A stretch of DNA of 64,000 nt from Neurospora crassa OR74A. Lineage: Eukaryota > Ascomycota > Sordariomycetes > Sordariales > Sordariaceae. The notes under the pieces are model-generated. The model worked only from the letters and a program-made list of their open reading frames with translations. It made no database searches and was not told the origin of the DNA. The stretch spans positions 1 through 64,000 of the forward strand of contig NC_026507.1 of NCBI RefSeq assembly GCF_000182925.2, given 5' to 3'. A program made the translations under genes and the position numbers. Shown here in pieces: positions 47,166-56,582 of the stretch. Each line of letters starts with the position of its first letter. Positions within the stretch are counted from its first letter, which is position 1.

Positions 47166-48481
47166 ATGCGATTTCCTTCAAGCTCTTACGGGCAGACAAG
47201 CCTCAACGTTCTTTTCGGGAGAGCCGATGTCTGTGATGAGGCTTTCCCGGGCGAGGGTGCAAGCACTGATTTCTGTTCTCCAAGTAATACGTTGTGCTGT
47301 AAGTCTCACTACCACAGCCTCATATTATGATTCCTGTCCCCTGCGCCTATCTGGGTCTCACAGTCGGTTTTTGCTGACCATATCATCGTAAAGGTGTGCG
47401 AAAAGGTCAACAATATCCGGCATGTGAAAGTGGCATTGGTAAAGGATGGTGTTGTACCGGGTATGTGCCCTTACTTACCTATCTTACCTCATTCCCTCAC
47501 CAACCCTACAAGCACCCAAGCGCGGAGCAAAGACAGCCCATCGTACCTCAACCGCTAACCTCCATGACCAGAACCGGCTCGAGCAATTGCTACGTCGACC
47601 AAGCCTCCGCCTGCGACGAACCCAACGCCGTGCCCTGTACCAACCTCAAAAAGGGCGTCGCCAAAGCCTGCTGCCCGCGCCTGACCAGCTGTTCTGACGG
47701 CTATGAAGCCAGCGAGGAATTCGTCCGGTGTAACATACAGTACGACGACTTGTTCCATCCCACCGTCGTTGTGACAGCTACACTCTCAGAGAGTGGGAAG
47801 GTATCAACAGTAACGTTGAGTCCTTCATCGTCATCATCGAGCACGTCGTCGACGATAACATCCTCTAGCAGTCGGGCCGCCGGGACAGGTAGCACGCAGC
47901 CATCGGAATCGACTCCCCTCCCCGGCATTCCTGTACCATCGAGCACAACACCAACACAGCAAGGCCCCTCCCCCACTCCGGAATCATCGCCAGCAATCTC
48001 CACCGGCGCCATAGCAGGAATCTGCGTTTCCGTCACTCTCGCATGCGCCCTCGTCGCCGTTCTGATTTGGATCATCCTCCGCCGTCGTAGGAAAACGGCA
48101 GCCGAAAAATCCTCGGCTCCATCAGACAGCAACCAAAGTGGAAGCGACCAAGACACGGGCAGAGATGTGGGTAGTCCGCTCGTCGAACTACCGCATACCC
48201 ACACCTACTCCGAAGCACCAGGTGATAGTCGTCCGTATCCGTACGTTGTTGGGCAGAATGGGGTGGAGTATTATAAGCCAATGGAGTTAATGACAGAGAG
48301 GGTGATGCCGGTTGAGTTGCAGGGTGGTGCGCAGATGGGGGCGCCGGGGCAATGGCAGGAGCAGCAGCAGTATGGACCGTTTGAGATTATGACAAATCCG
48401 AGAGGGTCGGGGGGAATAGAGATGCCGAGGGCTGAACTGGCGGCGGCGACGCCTAGGGCAGAATTGGGGACGTCTATATGA
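47166..48481 (+). CDS. Cys-rich, Ser/Thr-rich single-pass membrane protein
   Basis: Predicted 369 residues in three exons, 47166-47298, 47394-47460 and 47572-48481. The N-terminal part (about 20-120) has many cysteines in pairs (LCCVRKG, GWCCTG, KACCPRL). It is followed by a Ser/Thr/Pro-rich stalk (about 140-205), one membrane helix at about 211-237 (AIAGICVSVTLACALVAVLIWII) with a basic RRRRK stop-transfer, and a hydrophilic tail of about 130 residues. This plan resembles fungal wall-stress sensors and is common among hypothetical Sordariomycete proteins. A signal peptide would be expected but none follows the ATG at 47166, so the true start may lie in an unrecognised upstream exon. Both internal introns are well supported by reading-frame continuity. 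Confidence 0.72.
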
Positions 48482-48555
48482 AGCTGTGGTGAAGTCTGGA
48501 GGACATGGACGAGGAAAGCTAATGTTGAAATAATGTGTATATGCTGGTTGTGGAG

Positions 48556-49374
48556 ATGAGCGGCGACACCGAGGCGGAAAACACCGACGCACCGCATAAG
48601 AGAATACCCAGGCGTCTTGCCATTTGCATCATTTTGCATGTTCAAATCCAGAGCGACCGCGCGGTGTAAATGGCATCCAGGGCGGTGGCCCGGGGCCAAG
48701 TTGGATGCTGGGAAAAAGGTGCGGCTAGAACTGCCGGCGATGGGCGGTTTGCCGACGGTGAATGACCAGACGTCCCAAAGTCCGATGGCGTCGTCTTCCG
48801 GGGGGCCAGACGGGGGAGACATCCTGCGCGTTCTGATCGACACCCGCGCCATCTTGAGCGTCCCTTACGACAGGCTTGCCGACGAGTGTGTTCGCGTTGC
48901 CCTCCGCATCCAGCTCCCCTCAGCCACACCCTCTGACACCAATGAACCATCAGCCGGTGTAGCTCCCTTCTGGAAATTCAAAGGCGCCATAGCCAGCGTT
49001 TACGTTATGCATCCTCCTCTTCTCGGCTTCTTTCGCCCTCCTCGTCTTTGGTCTCCGACTCGTATTATGCCGCTTGGCCAAAAGGACAGCTACCGGAAGG
49101 GAACGGGGAGCAGGATGATAAGGACGGATTCGCAGTGTTGGAGGATACGCAGGTCAAGTCGACTCTGTTCTGAACGGGGAGGGGCCGTAAGCAGGCATCG
49201 AGGCGAGGGAGGGACGTCGGCGACGAGACAATGTGGTGCGGTTATTTCGCGCTTGGATGGAGGACGCGATCGAGGACGGAGACAAGTGCAGGCGGCGCGA
49301 TTGGGAGGATGGACGATCAAGAACCCTGCAGGCTCAAGGCACGAATTGGCAACAGGAATGGGTGGACATTGTGC
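48556..49374 (+). other. Possible degraded or unresolved coding region
   Basis: Three plus-strand stretches read like protein but lie in different frames. One starts at an ATG at 48556 (MSGDTEAENTDAPHKRIPRR). A second (about 48820-48955) contains ILRVLIDTRAILSVPYDRLA. A third resumes the first frame at about 48961 and ends with FAVLEDTQVKSTLF at a stop near 49170; a further frame ends EWVDIVR near 49379. One possible splice (donor near 48662, acceptor near 48951) links the first and third, but discards the second. It may be a multi-exon gene I cannot resolve, or a gene decaying next to the AT-rich block. No family recognised. Confidence 0.25.
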
Positions 49375-49949
49375 GCTGAGAGGGATCGCGGGTTCGTCGT
49401 TTGGCTGCCTGCCATAGCGCGCGGGAGGGGTTCTGGAAAATGATCCTCCGGATGATTTTACAGTTGTAAAATATGACAATTGTAAAATCATCGCATTACG
49501 ATTTTGGGTAAAAATGATAAAAGGTATATAATTCTACTTGAACTATACAAGTAAACTTTATATAAATTATTTATAAAGTGCAAATATTTTGATAGTAAAT
49601 ATTTTACTCAAAATAAAAATCTTTTAACTAAAATGAGCTTTAACTAAGAAGATGATATTTTTATAAAGGTTATTTTAAATTTCAAAATGATTTTGAAAAA
49701 TAAATTTTTTTTTATAATATAAAATTATTTTCTTTAATAAGTAATTGAAAATAAATTAATTTTTAGGAAAGTAAATAATTTTAGTATTAAATTCAAAATT
49801 CAATATATTAATTTATATAAAATAAGATTCTTTTATAATTAATAAATACTTTTATAAGGTAAAAAAGGAAGAAATAAGAAAAAAAACTATACAATTACTA
49901 TAATAAAAATCCCTAAATATTTTTACAATTAGGATCTAGTCTTAAAGTT

Positions 49950-49950
<1 letters not shown>

Positions 49951-50008
<58 letters not shown>

Positions 50009-50150
50009 GTTAAGACTTTGGATAAAATATAAGACTTTGACTATTTAAAACTTTTTAAATAGAAAAAACTTACTTTCAACTGGAATCGAACTTATAATCT
50101 TAGGAAAGATAGTGAGAATAAAAACCATTAAGCCACTAGGCTAAATAATT
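49951..50150 (-). mobile_element. tRNA-derived SINE-like element with poly(A) tail
   Basis: On the minus strand a pol III A box TAGCCTAGTGG (plus 50133-50143) is followed about 40 nt later by a B box AGTTCGATTCC (plus 50082-50092), then about 75 nt of AT-rich body, then an uninterrupted run of 55 A (T at plus 49951-50005). The A box matches the TRGYNNARNNG consensus fully and the B box differs from GGTTCGANTCC at one base, a G to A change as RIP would cause. AGCC/GGTT can form a D stem. The total is about 200 bp, the normal size and order of a fungal tRNA-derived SINE. It could instead be a mutated tRNA gene beside a chance homopolymer, but the A tail in the right place and orientation favours a SINE. 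Confidence 0.6.
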
Positions 50151-50170
50151 AAAAAAAGAGTTGAATTCCT

Positions 50171-50352
50171 TTACTTATATAGGTAGGAAGAGGTAAGAGT
50201 ATAACTGTAAAATTATTTACCAATTGTTTAATAATAAAGATAAACTTAAAATATTTAAAGTTTATTTATATAAGTAGAAAGAGAGTAGATTCTAACTGTA
50301 AAATTATCTACTAATAATATCAAAAATAAATAAATATCTAAAATATTTAAAG
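50171..50352. repeat. Diverged tandem duplication, two ~90-bp copies
   Basis: Copy 1 at 50171-50260 and copy 2 at 50262-50352 align from end to end: both start TTA(C/T)TTATATA(G/A)GTAG, share TAACTGTAAAATTAT in the middle and end TAAAATATTTAAAG. Many of the differences are C/T or G/A, as expected from RIP or methylation-driven decay. Confidence 0.7.
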
Positions 50353-50660
50353 CTAATAATTATTTTTAAAAGTTAAATATTTTATACTTAGGTTAAAATA
50401 ATTACTCTTTCCAAAATGAACTTCTTATTAAAAGATTAATTTAAAGTAGAAATTATACTTTAAGGTTGAAAGTTTTTTTACACTTATAAAATAAAATCTT
50501 TAGAAAATTTAATTATAATAAATAAGACTAATATTGAATAAAACCATACTAGGGATGATTTTTACACTTATACTATTTCGTAAAAAAGACCACGATTATT
50601 AATAGGATGATGTCATTTTTAAGAAGATACTGAGCATTATTTTACAGTTAGAAAATTGAC

Positions 50661-51429
50661 CCTCCATGGGAAAATAGTCCAGTCACATGGAATTGATCCC
50701 GCGGACCATTTTTACAGATACCGTGTGCGCGCTATGGTGGTTTTTTTGGATCACGCGTTGATGGAGAGGGAGGGAAGTGGCCCCATGTCGCTGACGCGGT
50801 CGGTGCGGGGTAGCTGTTCGCTTCAGTACTTAGGTATTAATGCTGGACAGTTCTCTTAACTGTTTCACGGGTGATCGGTGCAGGGAATACGTTAATATCA
50901 CCCACTCGCTCTAACACTTACATCTTTCAACACTGATACCTACCTACCTATCCCACGGTTCCACTACTGTCCACCCGACATCGGACTTTCCCTTACTGCA
51001 CTGCAGTGGTTGGTGGTAGATTGAACCTGCCTCAATTCACGGAACAGTTCAGTTTTCACGACATCAACCACGGCAGGCGATTGCGCCTGCAGTGGCAAAG
51101 ACATGGTGTAGCCCGACCACGGACTTGCCCACAACTTGGAAGATGATGGCATTTATCGCAAGCTGCAGTTCCGTCCTTCGTAGAATGTCGGCCGAACAGA
51201 TAGATCCCTCCCCGTTAGATTTCAACTTGATCCAGTCCGCCATCCGTACCTATTTCCAGTACATGTACACTATCTCGACAATCGCCGTTCCTTCTTTTTT
51301 CCTTGTTTCATTTCCTGTCGATCAACAGTTCCCAGTCAATTTCTTCTCAACTCCTTCCATAGCGTAGTGTTATAACTCTTCTCCTTCCATCTCTCTCCCA
51401 GTCGCCATTTTCTCCAGTCTCACCCACCC
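50661..51429. other. Intergenic right of the AT-rich block
   Basis: Normal base composition resumes. A CTACC run lies at about 50940-50948. A 91-codon plus-strand frame (51092-51367) shows no recognisable feature and is not called. Confidence 0.4.
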
Positions 51430-52126
51430 TTACACAACCTGGCCATTTCTAACCCTCAACATCATCACGTCTCCCAACTCTCCCTTGGTATTGTCATGCG
51501 TCAGCACGTACCGATCGCCAGGCTGGTTGAAGAATCCCTTGCGCTCCAGCATCTTGGAGGTGTAAAGTACGGCGCAGGTGGCGGCCACGCCGACGGCAGT
51601 GCGGGTTGCATACTTCCTATTTTGTGTTCAGGCTCGAGTTAACATTTGTTACCATATGGGCCATTGCCAATGGTCGACGATACAGGACGGCTAGACGGGA
51701 AGGTTAAGTAATCGAGTAAAGTGAGAAACAAAAGGGAGACAGAAGTGTGTAGCGGTATTGTATGGTAGGCCAGGTTGAACATGAGAATAACAAATAATAA
51801 TAAAAAACATGAGAAACCGAACTTGAAAGGGAAGCGAGATAGAAGGGGGATATTACACCCTACAGCTCTTTCAGATCTGATCTACACAACAGCACCAACG
51901 TCTCGTCCCTGGACGGGTACAGAAAGACTCACCGGTGAACAGCACTAGCCCAAGGATACAACTCCTGCCCACCCGGTCCACCAAAATCATCTTCCGCCTC
52001 CCTCTTTTTATGGATATTCTTCTTTTGTCCTTTTGTCACCACCGGCTGGCGAGGGCTGCCGCGGGCTTGGAGAAAAGTCAGGCGGGGCCGGAGCAGAGTC
52101 CGGGAGAAGAGGCGGGGTGATAACAT
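51430..52126 (-). CDS. Small probable mitochondrial membrane protein
   Basis: Predicted 126 residues in two exons, 52126-51933 and 51616-51430, separated by a 316-nt intron (donor GTGAGT, acceptor AAATAG). The N-terminus (LSPRLFSRTLLRPRLTFLQA) is Arg-rich without acids, as in a mitochondrial presequence. A charged linker (KGQKKNIHKKREAEDDFGG) follows, then one hydrophobic helix at about 68-83 (TAVGVAATCAVLYTSKM) and a short tail, GDRYVLTHDNTKGELGD, ending NGQVV. The frame runs cleanly through the splice. I do not recognise the family; a small accessory protein of the inner membrane is a guess. Confidence 0.7.
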
Positions 52127-52653
52127 GGTTGACAATTCTGGTCAAGTTCGGTTGTAAGCTGAAGTGTTAGAGTTCAGTATAGGTTTTGAAGTAGATCGTG
52201 TCGGAAATATCCCAGTTCACTAGTATTATGATGATGAGGTAGCAGAAAAGTCAAAAACCGACTTGCTTATATTCGGGCTACTGTTATTTTCTTCGTGACC
52301 ATGTCATGGCCAGGTAGATGTTATCGCCCCTTGACACTCGGGACTCAGTTGTAATGGTGACGTGGACTCTGTGGGACGAAGATGGGATGGAGGAGTTGGA
52401 GAGGACCGTGGGCGTTAAAGATATGCTGGGTTGGGCTGAGTTTGACAAAACGCCAAATTTAATTTCAAAGACATATCAAAGTGACAAAGTACACGAATCC
52501 ACGACAACAGAATTGACAACACCCGCTCCTCAAATAATTATACAAAATCGAAACAAAGGAAACATGAAAGAGTCAGAATAGAATAACCGACCCTGTCGGT
52601 ATCACTAAGTGCGAGTGACATAGTTACATCCAAAAAAAAGTTGAGAAAAGAAA
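52127..52653. other. Intergenic between small mitochondrial-type gene and tRNA
   Basis: About 530 bp. A short A run (52632-52639) lies just downstream of the tRNA, in the right place and orientation (T run on the tRNA strand) for a pol III terminator. Otherwise nothing recognised. Confidence 0.45.
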
Positions 52654-52753
52654 TGCCCCCACGCGGGATTGAACCGCGGACCTCATCATATCGTTGTTGC
52701 ACTTTCCAAAGGAAGCTTACGAGTGATGCGCTCTACCACTGAGCTATACGGGC
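52654..52753 (-). tRNA. tRNA-Thr(CGU) with intron
   Basis: The minus strand folds as a tRNA: D arm GCTC-AGTGGTA-GAGC, anticodon stem CATCA/TGATG, loop C-T-CGT-A-A with anticodon CGT, T arm CGCGG-TTCAATC-CCGCG and discriminator A. A 28-nt intron at 52690-52717 lies one base after the anticodon, the standard place for nuclear tRNA introns. CGU reads the ACG threonine codon. The acceptor stem GCCCGTA/TGGGGGC has one G-G mismatch at the fifth pair and a U-G at the sixth. Exons are 52753-52718 and 52689-52654. Confidence 0.92.
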
Positions 52754-53220
52754 TAACCCTGTATCAGTTGTTGAATCGTAGTACTAGGATAATCCCTTAT
52801 CAAGGTCAAGCTTTGGACCAGACCTCGAAACCGAAGGATCTCCCGCCAAACTCTCCTGTAAAATCAACGTCGCACAGCATCAAATACAGCGGTGAAGCAA
52901 CTTTGGTATATATCAGACTTGTTCCTATGACAAAGCATAGATTCTACAGCGAAAACACCATATCACATCAATATACCACAATCTGAATAGAGTCAAATAC
53001 AGGGAACATCCAAAACTGCTGTAAGAATGCGGTGCATCCGCCTTACCTACCTACTTTACCGGAACCCTCCCTCCTCTCCTTCTTCCATGCCGTGTTTCTG
53101 CTTCTCTTCGTGTCTTGTTCCTTCCTGCACAACATGAGTCACTGGTCGATCGCCTCACTAGCCTGTAGCCTGACAGAACATGACATGTCCGACCCGGTCG
53201 GTGCAGCTCCGCTCTCGAAA
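52754..53220. other. Intergenic between tRNA and metallopeptidase gene
   Basis: About 470 bp; 5' flank of the tRNA and 3' flank of the metallopeptidase-like gene. Nothing further recognised. Confidence 0.45.
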
Positions 53221-56200
53221 TCACCCATCCATCATGTCCACGTCCATGTCCACGTCCACATGAGGGTGAACAGGCCACCAACGCTGCCAAACCTCGGGCG
53301 CATCCCCATCCCCCTCATCCTCACTCGGTAAGTACACCTCGGGGGCGTCCGCCGGTGCAGGCACTGCCTTGGACATGACTGTCAGCTTGTCGGGGTCCGC
53401 ATGGCCTTGCAGAAACCAGTCCGTAGAGTTATATCCCATTATCACCCACTGCCCGAAGTCCATGGGCCTGCTGAACCTGTCCAAAACCACAAACTCATCA
53501 TTCTCATCGTAAGGGGGGAATACAAAGTCAAAGTCTAACCACTGCCCGTTGTTGTTCTTTTCACCGAGGCGTTGGTTGTGCCTAGTAAGCTGCTTGTACT
53601 GGTCCATGAGAGCCTGCCACAGCCTCTTGGAGATGGGGTACTTCTTCATGGGTTCTTTGATTCTCTTATTTTCGGCGACTAAGAGCATGTTCCAGCGGGC
53701 TTTGTAAAGAGATGTCATCTTCTCGGGTGAAGGCCATGTTAATGACCTGTAGGGCTTGGTGAACTCCCCGCTGACCATAGGCGGGTGGATGTCGCTGGGG
53801 TCAGTGACATCAGGCCTGGCCAAACTGGCGTTGGGAGGCTCGTCCAGGGAAGTCCAGAACGATGGATACTTGAAAAAGGCACCGGCAGCCCGGGCGTGCT
53901 GGCTCGGAAACCAGCGGTTGGGCAAGGATACTACATTGCTGGTGGTAGCTGTCGGCGCGGATGGAGGTGCTGCATTCTTCCTCACTGAGGTTGACCAGTC
54001 ATACGGAAGAGACGCATGCATCATAACCTCGAGCATGAAAAAGGGCCATAAGGCCGGATGACGGTGGAACTCGAAGAACCAGAAGGGTAAGGTCCCGGGC
54101 GGAGCATTGGGCACAGCATAGGGTGTGCTCATTTCCGAGGCGAGGACCTTGAGGTAGGCGCTGTATTCATTGACTGCGGCTTCCGCATCGACACGGTTTC
54201 GTTGAAGGACCGCCTGTCGGAAATGGTCAACCAGTCGGCGTAGACGCAGAAACGAGTATGGGGTTTTCTGCCAGATCCGGTAAGACTGCTTGTACCAAGG
54301 CCGTAGGCTTTTCCACAGCTTTTTGCGGAACTCCATGTATTGGAATGTTTGCTCTTCCTCTAGTCGGAACCTTTGCATCTGGTTCGGTACTATCGGTTGG
54401 TGTCGCAACAGCGACGGTTGCACATGTCCCCTGGCGTGGTAGATTCGAACATGGGACCCCATGGTTATACTTTGCTTGGTGAGCACCACTGGTTCAGCTT
54501 TGAGCGCGCTTTGCCCGTATATAGCAACATGAGAATCCCAAAAGCTCTGGGACTGGAAGCGGGAACACCAGTATGTAGGTAAGGGGCTCATCTGAGAGGT
54601 AACTCTATGCAGCGCACCGCGCAAGGAGCCATCTAGTTCCTGTAGTTCTTTACCTTTTTGACGCACTGTCGGGTCATCAAGCCACGATTGTGCAATAGTA
54701 AACGCAGGGCCAGCCCGGGAGAGGAAGTCGCTGTCAGGCACAAAGACGTTCAAAGGTCCAATTGTTCTGACGGCGCCAAGAAGAGATTGTTCCTGTGACC
54801 AACCCAGTTCTGCAGAAACTTCATTTTTATAATACTGTGTGACATGAAGACTTCTGGATCAGCAAAATGAATAGGTACGTTTGGATGGTAACGTTCAATG
54901 AGTCGACTTACCGGTTCATATTGCCACCCGCCTGAGCAAGTCATGACATAGACTCTTGCCGTCTGAAGTGCATGCTACGCAACACGCGTTAGTCTACGAC
55001 TGGAGTAGATTAATCAGGAAGACGGGTGATGCTACTTGCCATAAACTCGTGTACTATCTAGCAAGCTCGTGTCAGCTTTGGTTGATTTATATGCCCCAGG
55101 GTCTTCAGGGATGCTCAGGATCATACTTACTACGAGCGCTAACTGGAGCCGTGTGGTGTGTTTGGAAGCAACTTCCTCTGGAGTATTTGAGATGGAAAGC
55201 AACGCTTCGAGAAGCATAGTGTTGATTTTGATATCGGTGAACACCTCGGGGTCATGCGGGTGTGGAAGGGCTCTGGGATTGAGAGGTTTCTCCATCACCG
55301 TTCGCAGTTGTGCTGAGCTGCAATAACCGGCTGTGACACCGCCCGGCTGGCCCGATGACCCATACTTGTCCAAATCCCGCGGATCAAAAAACGACCAGAT
55401 AATCCACTGTGATAGAAGCTCAATTTGGTGCCATATTCGGTTGGCGATCCGCTGGTCGGGCTGCTTGAGCCCTATTCCAGCCTCACCGGGCGAAACCATC
55501 CGGTGGGGCATACGATCTGCTGAGAATGGTAGGACATTCGGAATCGGATCCGTGGATCCCTCCAGCATTGCAGAAATCCAGTCGCCGTAAAGGATGTGAT
55601 GCAGCATCCTGTTGGCCATTTCAATCGCGACTCGCAGTTCACCCCAGAGGCCGTTGTCGTCTACACTCCAATCTCGAGTGTTTGTAGGGCGCCCGTTGGC
55701 GTCCTTTTCCAACACAACGCCCCGCAAATCATACCACCGGCTGCGGCGGAAGGCTATGTGCCACTTGCTCTCGTCCACGTGGATAAGATCAATGTCCGGG
55801 AATTGCTCAACTGTGACGCTGATGTTGGAAAGTTGCATGATTGAGAGGTCCATCATAAAGACCTCTTGCCAGTAACTTGTCCCTATGATACCTTGGTTGA
55901 GGGAAGGAAGCTCCCAAGTTCTGAGGCCGTGGAGAGCGACCTGCTGCCACCGTTCGGTACAGAACAATTCGTCTAGCTGCACGCTCGAGGGCTTCGGTAT
56001 GGACTTTGGCATCGGATGCGCGTGTGTAGCCGCCTCCTGCAGCGCTCGCTTATGCGTCCACCAAAGGTCTTCAGCGAGACCGTACGGTCCGTCAACAGTC
56101 GGGAACATGGGAAGTAATCCAGAGGAGATAATGCCGTTGCTGTCCTCCTGTAGCTTGACCCCCCATCGCTCGAACAAATGATCCCCACGACGGCGCGGAG

Positions 56201-56222
56201 GAGGTAATTGTTGGTTTGCCAT
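53221..56222 (-). CDS. Putative HExxH zinc metallopeptidase, fungal uncharacterised family
   Basis: Predicted 928 residues in four exons: 56222-55131, 55057-55040, 54974-54912 and 54834-53221. The second exon is only 18 nt (IVHEFM) and is followed by an intron starting GCAAGT, the consensus for GC-AG introns. Introns are 73, 65 and 77 nt; the GC-AG intron has a perfect GACTAAC branch point. Splicing creates ALVIVHEFMHALQ, so H367, E368 and H371 form an HExxH zinc site. About 25-30 residues on, NEVSAELGW offers E396 or E400 as a third ligand, as in gluzincins. The flanks are Trp- and Pro-rich and give no known domain, and there is no signal peptide. The C-terminus is acidic (DVDMDVDMMDG). Peptidase activity is inferred from the motif alone. 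Confidence 0.75.
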
Positions 56223-56582
56223 GATGGGTATGCGACGAAAGGAAGGAAGTCGATGTAGACAAGTGCGCGGAAGAAGCTGTTGAAAAAAGTCAAAGTGACT
56301 GCCACACCGTATGCGTCAACCAAGTAGCTGGGAAACTGCATACTTATGCCTGGATGAGCCAAGGGGCTTCTGGCTCGTCGCGAGATCTCTGGGTAAACAA
56401 AGCATGCCCGGATCCAGTAACCCTGTGCTAGGTACCCAAGGCGGCATGGACAAAGGCACTCCGGACGCGGATGCGGGTAGTGATTTGTTGTGTCCAAGCA
56501 TGGCATCATTCGGGGAGGAGCTACGGTAAGAATCCTTTGTCTCGAACCTAAGCTCCAACGCATCCCTGGCAAGCTGGCCGGG
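56223..56582. other. Intergenic between metallopeptidase and MFS genes
   Basis: 360 bp between tandem minus-strand genes. It should contain the promoter of the metallopeptidase-like gene; no specific site recognised. Confidence 0.4.

Larger units (their letters stand above)
49454..50660. other. AT-rich block, RIP-like
   Basis: About 1.2 kb of very AT-rich, TpA-rich sequence with sharp edges on both sides, set in normal-GC DNA. It has no open frame of note. It contains a SINE-like element, a diverged 90-bp tandem duplication, and five exact copies of TTTTACAGTT or its complement (listed separately). The composition fits a small island of RIP-mutated repeats. Similar but shorter TTTTACA variants occur at 49921, about 50475 and about 50558. 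Confidence 0.7.

Noticed and set aside
49454-50660. AT-rich block considered as a centromere or replication origin
   Set aside because: It is only 1.2 kb and about 50 kb from the telomere; Neurospora-type centromeres are hundreds of kilobases. Origin activity cannot be judged from composition.
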